From contig CALCCF010000056.1 of the NCBI GenBank assembly GCA_937899905.1, positions 1-64,000 on the forward strand: a stretch of 64,000 bases of DNA. Reading direction: 5' to 3'. Within the stretch, counting starts at the first letter, position 1, and each line of letters begins with the position of its first letter. The notes under the pieces are model-generated. The model searched no databases. It was not told the origin of the DNA and saw nothing but the letters and a program-made list of their open reading frames with translations. Shown here piece after piece: positions 1 through 6,634 of the stretch. Source of the DNA: an uncultured Phycisphaeraceae bacterium. GTDB taxonomy: Bacteria > Planctomycetota > Phycisphaerae > Phycisphaerales > UBA1924. The translations under genes and the position numbers were made by a program.

Positions 1-552
1 GCGTCCGAACACCACGTACGTCTCGCCTGCGTCACGGCGGCCTCCCGGATCGCCGCGATACGCGTTGATGATCAGGTCGTCCACACCGTCGCCGTTGACG
101 TCGCCAGCCGAGGCAACCGAACGGCCGCTTCTATCAATCGGGTCGATCCCTTCCAGGCGGAAGCCGTTCGCGCCATCCAGGCTGCCGAGCTGGATCGACG
201 ACGGGAAGCCGCCGGCCCCGGGGCCGCGTCCGAAGACCACGTACATCTCGCCGGCGCCAGGGCGACCTCCCGGATCGGCGAGACGCGTCCCAATGATCAG
301 GTCGTCCACGGCGTCGCCGTTGACGTCGCCGGCCGAGGCGACCGACCAGCCGCTCTGGTCGTTCTCGTCGATGCCGTCAAGGCGGAAGCCAGTCGTGCCA
401 TCCAGGCCGGCGAGCTCGAGCACCGCCGGGAAGGGTTCGTCCAGCGGGTCGCTCTGGGCCGCGGCCATCGACGACACGGCCAATGGCAGCCCCGCCGAGA
501 CCACCAGCGGCATCGCCAATCCGGCCACACGATCACATCCGACACGCGGCAT
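1..552 (-). CDS. FG-GAP (integrin-alpha-like) repeat secreted protein, partial (C-terminus outside window)
   Basis: The frame opens at an ATG preceded by a GGGAG-type ribosome site and runs off the left edge with no stop, giving 184 visible residues. The first ~35 residues form a signal peptide ending near AAAQS. Two repeats follow, each reading roughly GxSVASAGDVNGDxVDDLII, then PGGR, then GExYVVFGR. These are FG-GAP units, whose DxNGDGxDD loop binds calcium in the beta-propeller of integrin alpha subunits. In bacteria such proteins are usually extracellular and often adhesive or enzyme-associated. Neighbouring genes also encode exported calcium-loop proteins. The exact role cannot be told because most of the propeller lies outside. 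Confidence 0.8.
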   Translation of the reverse strand, partial: MPRVGCDRVAGLAMPLVVSAGLPLAVSSMAAAQSDPLDEPFPAVLELAGLDGTTGFRLDGIDENDQSGWSVASAGDVNGDAVDDLIIGTRLADPGGRPGAGEMYVVFGRGPGAGGFPSSIQLGSLDGANGFRLEGIDPIDRSGRSVASAGDVNGDGVDDLIINAYRGDPGGRRDAGETYVVFGR

Positions 553-1006
553 CTCGCTTCTCCCTCGCGCAGCCTGCGGGGCGAGGCCCCGCACGTGCGC
601 AGGTAGAAGTTACCAGATCGAGATCGCGCTGTCAAGACCCGCGAGCTGGCCGCGGCCGTCGGGCAGCGGGCTTATCGGGGCCTTGGAGGCCCCAACGGTG
701 ACCGTGGGCATGCCCACGACGATCGTGGAGGCCTTTCCGACGACCGTTGGCATGTCCACGATGATCGTGGCCGGGCGCGTGGCGCGCGCGGTGCGTCGAT
801 CCTGCGCGACGCGAATCCGACAACTTCCCACGTCCAAGGGGGGTGCGCGCGGCCAAAAGCGCAGGATCAGCGCCCGGACATTCTTCATAGTTTCGATCGA
901 TCGACACCGGCCCCGACCGTCGATGCTCGGTGTCGCGTCGGCCATGGTGGGCCGCGCCGCACCGCACCGACGCGTCACGCGTCGAACACAAGAAAGGACC
1001 CGAACC
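553..1006. other. Divergent intergenic region (454 bp)
   Basis: This spacer separates two divergently transcribed genes and must hold both promoters, though I cannot place convincing -35/-10 boxes. Its most notable content is a pair of near-identical palindromic modules at 701-770, listed separately. A perfect TCGATCGATCGA lies at 893-904. Open frames that cross it on both strands have no family resemblance and look fortuitous. Confidence 0.6.
701..770. promoter_or_regulatory. Two tandem palindromic modules, operator-like
   Basis: Two 28-bp modules at 701-728 and 743-770 match at 25 of 28 positions and start 42 bp apart, about four helical turns. Each contains a perfect inverted repeat with 6-bp arms and a 3-bp centre (CCACGA-N3-TCGTGG). 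The first also contains the perfect 14-bp palindrome GTGGGCATGCCCAC at 704-717. The position between divergent genes and the helical phasing suit binding by a dimeric regulator. No regulator gene lies beside it, so the function is inferred. Confidence 0.45.
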
Positions 1007-1726
1007 ATGGGCGTGCTGCCGAACACACGACCGGAACTCATCCAGTTCTTCACCCAGCGCCTCGCCGACTGGCAGGCCAACCCCGAGCAGATCGGGCTCA
1101 GCGCCGCGCAGGTCACCGAGCTGTCGGGCCTGACCGCCAGCGCCAGCACGGATTACCAGGACGCTTTGGATTCTCGCCAGGAATCCAAGGACCGAACGTT
1201 CGAGTTCCACCAGAGCGCCGACGCGCTGCGCACGCTCGGCTCGGCGCTCGTCGCCACCATCAAGGCGTACGCCGAGACGACCAGCAACCCCGGCGTGTAC
1301 GCGCTCGCGAGCATCCCCGAGCCCGCGCCGCCGACGCCCAGCGCCGACCCGGTGACGCCCACCGACATCACGCTGGGGCTGCGCCCCTCGGGCTTCGTGA
1401 GCCTGGAATGGTCCGGCTCGCTGGCGGGCGGCACGTTCTACGAGGTGCAGCGCAGCCTCAACGACGGGCAGGCGTGGGCGACCATCGCCAGCGTGCCGGC
1501 GCGGGCCGCGCTCGACGAGGGCGTGCCGCCCGGCAGCGCCCGCTCGATGTACCGCATCCGCGCCGTCAAGCCGCCGGCGGGCGCTGGCAACACGGAGCGC
1601 GCCACGCGCTACAGCCCGTGGAGCGCACCGCAGTTCGTGTTCCTGGGGAACCCGAGCAATCAGCTTGACACACCAGTGGCTGGCAGCATCGCGCCCGCGA
1701 CGGGGCCGAGCCAGCAGGCGGGGTGA
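1007..1726 (+). CDS. Fibronectin-type-III-like hypothetical protein
   Basis: I start this 239-residue protein at the ATG with AAAGGA eight bases upstream; the longer open frame to the left shows no protein-like features. The N-terminal ~100 residues (MGVLPNTRPELIQFFTQRL onward) form an alpha-helical region with no signal peptide. Residues ~120-220 resemble a fibronectin type III fold: LEWSGSLAGGTFYEVQRS, later YRIRAVKP and a terminal YSPWSAPQFVF strand. Planctomycetes carry such helical-plus-FnIII proteins, but I know of no assigned function. It has no co-directional partner nearby. Confidence 0.75.
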   Translation: MGVLPNTRPELIQFFTQRLADWQANPEQIGLSAAQVTELSGLTASASTDYQDALDSRQESKDRTFEFHQSADALRTLGSALVATIKAYAETTSNPGVYALASIPEPAPPTPSADPVTPTDITLGLRPSGFVSLEWSGSLAGGTFYEVQRSLNDGQAWATIASVPARAALDEGVPPGSARSMYRIRAVKPPAGAGNTERATRYSPWSAPQFVFLGNPSNQLDTPVAGSIAPATGPSQQAG

Positions 1727-1757
1727 GCCGCCCACGAGCACACGTCGCAAAGAGAAC

Positions 1758-1785
1758 ACGGGCGCGACCGAGGGGCCGCGCCCGT
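1758..1785 (+). terminator. GC-rich hairpin after the FnIII-like gene
   Basis: A perfect 9-bp inverted repeat (ACGGGCGCG / CGCGCCCGT) with a 10-base loop lies about 30 bases past the stop codon and just before the convergent gene. There is no following T tract, so it may be a weak terminator or an RNA 3'-end stabiliser. Confidence 0.4.
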
Positions 1786-1831
1786 GCGTGTGTCTGGGAT
1801 AACGAGCCGCGGCCGCGCGGGCCCGCGCCAC

Positions 1832-2551
1832 TCAGTCGCAGCCCGCGTCGAACTCGTTCTGGAACGCCAGGAAGTCGAACAGCGTCAGGCTGCCGTCGCC
1901 ATCGAAGTCGGCGGCCAGATCCCCGGCGTCGAACAGGTTCTGGAACGCCAGGAAGTCGAACAGTGTCAGGTCGCCATCGCCGTCGATGTCGGCCCGGCAC
2001 GAGCTGCCCTCGCCGATCCACAGGTCATCCAGGCCCCAGCCCATAGGATCGAGCACCGTGATCACGACACGCGCGATGTCGGCATCGGTGGTGACGCCGA
2101 AGAAGTCGAGCGTGTCGCCGATGCCGTCGGACGTGACGGACTCGAGCTCGTTGCCGTCGGCGTCGAACGCGCGGAGCACGCCCCCGTTGGGGAACGAGCC
2201 GAAGAGGACGTTGTGCACGCCCGCGGCACGCACGCCGGCGACGGTGATGTCGACATCGAAGATCCGATCGCTGCCGACTTGCGTGTCGTTGAGCCAGCCC
2301 TGGGGCGGGGACACCGGGCCGCCGAACGTGCCCACGATCCGATTGCCGGCCGGGAAGCTCAGGCCGAGGTCGCCGTAGAGCGAGCCGATCTCGCCCAGCG
2401 GCGCGGTCGATCCATCGGGCAGCGTGTCGAAGTTCACGAGCTGGGCATCGGGCACGGCCGCCAGGAAGTCACCGATGTCGTTGAACGGTGTGGCGCTCGC
2501 GAGCCCAACACCCAGGCCACTCAGGCCAACCACTGCGTACACGGTCTTCAT
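1832..2551 (-). CDS. Secreted protein with C-terminal dockerin-like domain
   Basis: The 239-residue product begins with a signal peptide (MKTVYAVVGLSGLGVGLASA). The middle (~25-180) is a beta-rich domain including NFDTLPDG, GLSFPAGNRIVGTFGGP, VHNVLFGSFPNGG and ADIARVVITVLDP, like the PEP-CTERM-associated surface domains of Planctomycetes and related bacteria. The last 55 residues hold two calcium loops (DIDGDGDLTLFDFLAFQ and DFDGDGSLTLFDFLAFQ) ending in AGCD, a dockerin-like sorting or docking module. It lies 44 bases downstream of the subtilisin gene, which carries the same tail, so the two may be co-transcribed. No enzymatic motif is visible. Confidence 0.8.
   Translation of the reverse strand: MKTVYAVVGLSGLGVGLASATPFNDIGDFLAAVPDAQLVNFDTLPDGSTAPLGEIGSLYGDLGLSFPAGNRIVGTFGGPVSPPQGWLNDTQVGSDRIFDVDITVAGVRAAGVHNVLFGSFPNGGVLRAFDADGNELESVTSDGIGDTLDFFGVTTDADIARVVITVLDPMGWGLDDLWIGEGSSCRADIDGDGDLTLFDFLAFQNLFDAGDLAADFDGDGSLTLFDFLAFQNEFDAGCD
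1835..1999 (-). repeat. Dockerin-loop coding repeats (four genes in the window)
   Basis: Each dockerin-like domain is two ~30-codon units with closely similar DNA, sharing blocks such as AGGAAGTCGAACAG on the plus strand. Pairs occur here and at 2599-2763, 16830-16991 and 19070-19231. The near-identity at nucleotide level, within and between genes, makes these segments potential sites of recombination or gene conversion. Confidence 0.75.
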
Positions 2552-2595
2552 GATCCACCTCCACGAGAATCAAACACGTTGGAACGGCGGGCGGC

Positions 2596-4083
2596 CTAGT
2601 CGCAGCCCGCATCGAACGCGGTCTGGAACGCCAGGAAGTCGAACAGCGTCAGCGAGCCGTCGCCGTCGAAGTCGGCCGTCGCATCGCCATCGCCGAACGC
2701 GGTCTGGAAGGCCAGGAAATCGAACAGCGTCAGCGCGCCATCGCCGTCGAAGTCCGCCGGGCACGTGCCGCCGATGGCGGCGCTGACGGCCGCGAAGGCG
2801 TCGATGCGACCGAAGCCGAACGTCGGGTCGAATCCCGGCGCACCGAGGTCGACCGACGTCGACGCGAAGATGGCCTCGACCTCGTCGGACGTGATCGTCG
2901 GGTTGACGCTGCGCATCAGGCCGACGGTGCCCGCGACGTGCGGGGTGGCCATCGAGGTGCCGCTCTGGAAGGCGTAGCCGTCCGATGGACCGAACAGCGG
3001 GATGGTGTCCCAGGCGCTCCAGACATCGACGCCCGGCGCGGTGACGGTCATCTCCGGGCCGGTCGTCGTGAAGCTGGCGATGCGGTCGCGGTTGTCGGTG
3101 GCACCCACGGCGATCGTCGCGTCGAAGCGGGCGGGCGCGAAGATCGGCACGCCGGGGGTGTTGCCCGTCGCCGCGACGAGCACGACGCCCTGGTCGGCGG
3201 CGTAGTTGCACGCGTTCTCGAGCACGCTGCCGAAGTCGGGCGAGCCGAGGCTCAGGCTGATGACGTCGGCGCCGTTGTCGGCCGCCCAGACGATGCCCGC
3301 GGCGATGTCCGGCTCCGAGCCGCTGCCGAAGAGACCAAGGACCTTGACGGGCAGGATCGAGCAGTCCCAGCCGACGCCGGCGATGCCCTGTCCGTTGTTC
3401 GTGTCGCCGCTGGCGATGCCCGCGCAGTGCGTGCCGTGGCTGATGAAGATGTCGTCGTCCCAGCTGCCGCCGACGGTGCTGTGGCCGGGCAGCACGTTGG
3501 CCTGCAGGTCCGGGTGGCTCTGGCTCACGCCGGTGTCGACGATGGCGATCACCACGTCGGCATCGCCGGTCGTGATCGTCCAGGCCTCGGAGGCCTTGAT
3601 GTCGGCGCCCGCGGTGCCGACGGTGCCGTTGATCGACTGGCCCGTGTTCAGCAGGCCGTACTGCAAGCCGAAGTCGGTGTCGTCGGGCGTGGTGCTCAGC
3701 AGGCCGCCGATGCCGATGAGCTCGGCGGTGTCCACGGTTTCCAGGCCCGAGAGCTGGGTGATCGCCACGCGCGCATCGACGCCGGCTTCCAGCGTGGCCA
3801 CGTGCAGGCGCGTCAGGCCGTGCCGCTCGGCGAGTGCGCCGTTCGTGGGCTGCACGTCGAAGGCCACCTCGAGCGCGACGACGCCCGGCAGGCCCGCGGC
3901 ATCGACCGCGGCACCCGCGGCCAGGCGGAGCAACACCGCATCACTGCGGAAGCCGCCCATGACGTCGGCCTGATCGACCTTGCCCGTGAAGGGCACGAAG
4001 CCGTCGGCCACGCCATCGGAACCGAGCACGGCCGCCGAGGAGACCAAGAGAACGCTAATCGAGCACGCCACAGTCCTTCGCAT
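2596..4083 (-). CDS. Secreted subtilisin-like serine protease (S8) with C-terminal dockerin-like domain
   Basis: This 495-residue protein has a signal peptide (MRRTVACSISVLLVSSAAVLG), a propeptide-like region (~25-135) and a peptidase S8 domain (~140-435). The catalytic triad is intact: Asp183 in AIVDTG, His216 in SHGTHCAG and Ser377 in SGTSMATPHVAG. Asn308 in AATGN is the oxyanion residue. Residues ~441-495 form two dockerin loops ending AGCD. The start has AAAGGG eight bases upstream. A terminator-shaped hairpin lies in the 5' leader. It is probably an exported protease attached at the cell surface or in a complex; no cohesin is visible in the window. Confidence 0.92.
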   Translation of the reverse strand: MRRTVACSISVLLVSSAAVLGSDGVADGFVPFTGKVDQADVMGGFRSDAVLLRLAAGAAVDAAGLPGVVALEVAFDVQPTNGALAERHGLTRLHVATLEAGVDARVAITQLSGLETVDTAELIGIGGLLSTTPDDTDFGLQYGLLNTGQSINGTVGTAGADIKASEAWTITTGDADVVIAIVDTGVSQSHPDLQANVLPGHSTVGGSWDDDIFISHGTHCAGIASGDTNNGQGIAGVGWDCSILPVKVLGLFGSGSEPDIAAGIVWAADNGADVISLSLGSPDFGSVLENACNYAADQGVVLVAATGNTPGVPIFAPARFDATIAVGATDNRDRIASFTTTGPEMTVTAPGVDVWSAWDTIPLFGPSDGYAFQSGTSMATPHVAGTVGLMRSVNPTITSDEVEAIFASTSVDLGAPGFDPTFGFGRIDAFAAVSAAIGGTCPADFDGDGALTLFDFLAFQTAFGDGDATADFDGDGSLTLFDFLAFQTAFDAGCD

Positions 4084-4132
4084 CGCATGTACCCTTTCTG
4101 GATCCGCTGCCGCGGTGTTGAGATCGAGAAAA

Positions 4133-4177
4133 ACGCCGCGAGCGAGCCCACCTCCCCGAGGGCCCGCCTCGCGGCGT
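4133..4177 (-). promoter_or_regulatory. Terminator-like hairpin in the leader of the subtilisin gene (possible attenuator)
   Basis: Read on the minus strand, a perfect 10-bp stem (ACGCCGCGAG / CTCGCGGCGT) is followed directly by TTTTT, the signature of an intrinsic terminator. It ends about 45 bases before the subtilisin start codon, and no minus-strand gene lies upstream to be terminated. It may attenuate the protease transcript, or insulate it from antisense transcription out of the divergent neighbour. Confidence 0.55.
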
Positions 4178-4294
4178 CCTCATGTCTACACCACAGGATG
4201 CTGACAGCGTTACACTCCGGTTCGGCCGCATTGTGACACCCATACAGATTCCTGCCTTGTGTCCCTCGATCCGCCTCCAGGAGCGCCCAGCCCG

Positions 4295-5293
4295 ATGAGC
4301 ACCGCCCCACGCCCCATCCGCGACTTCATGGCCCACCACTTCCTGCACTTCAACGCGGGCACCGTCGTCGAGGCCGCCCGGGCGTACGAGGCCGCCATCG
4401 ACCGCGGCTCGCCGATGTTCGTGAGCATGGCTGGAGCGATGAGCACGGCCCAGCTCGGGCGATCGCTCGCCGAGATGATCCGCAAGGGCAAGGTCCACGC
4501 CATCAGTTGCACCGGGGCCAACCTGGAAGAGGACGTGTTCAACCTCGTCGCGCACAACCACTACACACGCATCCCCAACTGGCGGGCGCTCTCCGAGGCC
4601 GACGAGGTCGCGCTGGATGAGGGCGGCATGCCGCGTGTGACGGACACGTGCATCCCCGAAGAAGAGGCGATGCGGACCATCGAGGCGCACGTGATCAAGC
4701 GCTGGCAGGCCGCGCACGCCGAAGGGCGTCGCGAGCTGCCCCACCGCTACCTGTACGACCTCTTGCTCAGCGGAGATCTCAAAGACGCCTACCAGATCGA
4801 CCCGCGCGACAGCTGGATGCTCGCGGCCGCAGAGAAGGACCTTCCGCTGTTTGTGCCCGGCTGGGAGGACAGCACACTCGGCAACATGTTCGTCGCATAC
4901 GCCGACCGCGGCGGCTACTCGCTCGACTGCGTGCTCGGCGGCACGAGCTACCTGGCCTCGCTGATGGAGTGGTACCTCGGCGTGACAAAGGGCAAGCCGC
5001 AGGGCCCCGGCTTCTTCCAGATCGGCGGCGGCATCGCCGGCGACTTCCCGATCTGCGTCGTGCCGGCGATCAACCTCGACCTCTATCGCGACGAGCCCGA
5101 CAAGAGCGTGCCGCGCTGGAGCTACTTCTGCCAGATCTCTGATGCGACGACGAGCTATGGCGGCTACAGCGGAGCCGTGCCGAACGAGAAGATCACCTGG
5201 GGCAAGCTGGGTGCCGGCGACCCGAAGTTCATGATCGAGTCCGACGCCACGATCGTCGCTCCGCTCATCTTCGGCTGGGTGCTGGGCTGGTAG
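4295..5293 (+). CDS. Deoxyhypusine synthase family protein
   Basis: I start at the ATG (MSTAPRPIRDF) behind AGGAG; an upstream in-frame GTG would add 12 residues. The 332-residue product matches the DHS fold: FVSMAGAMSTAQLG and ISCTGANLEED near the N-terminus form NAD-binding segments. The C-terminal EKITWGKL contains the lysine equivalent to the catalytic residue of eukaryotic DHS, followed by SDATIVAPLIF. Eukaryotic DHS transfers aminobutyl from spermidine to eIF5A. Bacteria lack eIF5A, and characterised bacterial relatives make homospermidine or act on other acceptors. The substrate here is unknown; a polyamine role is inferred. No polyamine genes are adjacent. Confidence 0.88.
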   Translation: MSTAPRPIRDFMAHHFLHFNAGTVVEAARAYEAAIDRGSPMFVSMAGAMSTAQLGRSLAEMIRKGKVHAISCTGANLEEDVFNLVAHNHYTRIPNWRALSEADEVALDEGGMPRVTDTCIPEEEAMRTIEAHVIKRWQAAHAEGRRELPHRYLYDLLLSGDLKDAYQIDPRDSWMLAAAEKDLPLFVPGWEDSTLGNMFVAYADRGGYSLDCVLGGTSYLASLMEWYLGVTKGKPQGPGFFQIGGGIAGDFPICVVPAINLDLYRDEPDKSVPRWSYFCQISDATTSYGGYSGAVPNEKITWGKLGAGDPKFMIESDATIVAPLIFGWVLGW

Positions 5294-5314
5294 CGCGATA
5301 CGCTCCGGCCGAAT

Positions 5315-5689
5315 TCAAGCACCCACAGATTCATCGCGGGCCGGCTTTGCCCAATCCCAATCGGCGTCCTTGTCGAGGCGTGACGCGCTCTGCTGGATGC
5401 ACCGCCGGCAGATGACCGCCCCCCCCTGGTGCTGGCCGACGGGCATCGGGCTCTGCCAGCCGGGCCCGTCGCGGACCTCGAGGCACATGACGCACGTCGC
5501 CCCCGCGGGCATGCTGTCGTTGCCCATAAGCACGACATCGGTATACGCCACGCGCAGAGCATCGCCGCTGATCAGGCTCCCCTGGTGACCCTCGACCATC
5601 GGGAACGAGCCATCCCACGCCTTGCCCGTGAAGTCGCACACGAAGTCGCTTGGCTGCATGTCGAGCTTATTGGCCCCGTCTCGATGCAT
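5315..5689 (-). CDS. Small Cys-rich protein, zinc-ribbon-like, function unknown
   Basis: This 124-residue soluble protein has regularly placed cysteines: VCDFTGKAWDG near the N-terminus, CVMCLE in the middle and CRRC near the C-terminus. The pairs suggest one zinc-ribbon or treble-clef site. It lacks a signal peptide and membrane segments. It is divergent from NAD kinase with only 45 bases between start codons, so their promoters probably overlap. It ends convergently 21 bases from the DHS-like gene. I do not recognise the family. Confidence 0.65.
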   Translation of the reverse strand: MHRDGANKLDMQPSDFVCDFTGKAWDGSFPMVEGHQGSLISGDALRVAYTDVVLMGNDSMPAGATCVMCLEVRDGPGWQSPMPVGQHQGGAVICRRCIQQSASRLDKDADWDWAKPARDESVGA

Positions 5690-5734
5690 GCCCGATGGTA
5701 ACCCACGTTCGCCGGCTTCGACATATCATCGGCC

Positions 5735-6631
5735 ATGCCGCCAGACTCCGATACCAACGCCAAGCGGATACGCGTGGCACTCATCGTCAACTCGGGGAAG
5801 CCTGAAGCCGTCGAGGCCGCCCACGGCGTGCGCCGTGTCATCGAGAGCCACGCGAACCTGATTGGCCAGTTCGACATCGCTCAGAACGGCGAGGCTCTTG
5901 AAGGTGGTGCCGACCTGGCGATCGTGCTCGGCGGGGACGGGACGATTCTCGGGCTCGCCAGGCACGCCGTTCGCTCTGGCGTGGCCATGCTGGGCATCAA
6001 CTTCGGCAAGCTCGGCTTCCTGGCGGAATTCGACGTCGACTCGTTCCATCGCCACGCCGAGGATGTGCTCACACGCCAACCCAAGATCCGGGAGGTCGCC
6101 GCGCTGGAAGTTACCGTGGTACGTGGCGGCGACACTATCGCCCACACCACGGCAATCAACGATGTGGCCGTGTGCAACGGCGCACCCTTCCGCATGATCC
6201 AACTCGCGCTCAGCATCGATGGCACGCCAGCGGATGAGGCGACCCGCGTGTCGGGCGATGGCCTGATCGTGGCCACGCCCACGGGCAGCACGGCGTACAA
6301 CGCCGCCGCCGGCGGGCCGATCCTTGAACCGACGCTGCCGGCGATGGTGGTCACGCCGATCGCGGCACATTCTCTAAGCTTTCGGCCGATCGTCGTGCCG
6401 GCCGCGAGCACCATCGAGATGCGCGCCATCCGCGTGAATCACTCGCCCGATTGTGATCCCAGCGCCGGAACCAACGCCGTCATCGATGGACAGACCGGCA
6501 TCCCGCTCGAGCAGGACGACCGCGTTCACGTGACCGTGGGCGCGAACCCGCTGCGAGTCGTTGTCAATCCCGAGCGGCGCTATTGGTCCACGCTGATCCA
6601 CAAGCTGCGTTGGGCCTCGGTGCCCGGCTGA
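5735..6631 (+). CDS. nadK: NAD+ kinase
   Basis: ATP-dependent phosphorylation of NAD+ to NADP+ in the cytoplasm. The 298-residue length is typical. The diagnostic GGDGT is at residues 66-70, followed by NFGKLGFLAEF (~89-99), INDVAVCNG (~141-149) and the glycine-rich TPTGSTAY at 181-188, which together form the NAD- and ATP-binding core. The C-terminal region (VIDGQTGIPL) matches the beta-sandwich domain. The gene stands alone on the plus strand, and its stop is only 3 bases from the convergent RND pump gene. Confidence 0.95.
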   Translation: MPPDSDTNAKRIRVALIVNSGKPEAVEAAHGVRRVIESHANLIGQFDIAQNGEALEGGADLAIVLGGDGTILGLARHAVRSGVAMLGINFGKLGFLAEFDVDSFHRHAEDVLTRQPKIREVAALEVTVVRGGDTIAHTTAINDVAVCNGAPFRMIQLALSIDGTPADEATRVSGDGLIVATPTGSTAYNAAAGGPILEPTLPAMVVTPIAAHSLSFRPIVVPAASTIEMRAIRVNHSPDCDPSAGTNAVIDGQTGIPLEQDDRVHVTVGANPLRVVVNPERRYWSTLIHKLRWASVPG

Positions 6632-6634
6632 GTC

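Noticed and set aside
893-904. Perfect TCGATCGATCGA palindrome
   Set aside because: Short GATC-type palindromes are frequent in this sequence (GATCG is common throughout), so this alone is not evidence of a binding site.
632-1831. A 399-codon open frame on the minus strand, opposite the FnIII-like gene
   Set aside because: Arg/Ala/Gly-rich composition typical of antisense in high-G+C DNA, no domain resemblance, and it runs across an evident promoter region and a gene.
2938-4236. A 432-codon plus-strand open frame
   Set aside because: It is antisense to the subtilisin gene, whose triad and dockerin motifs prove the other strand; composition is Arg/Val/Asp-rich noise.
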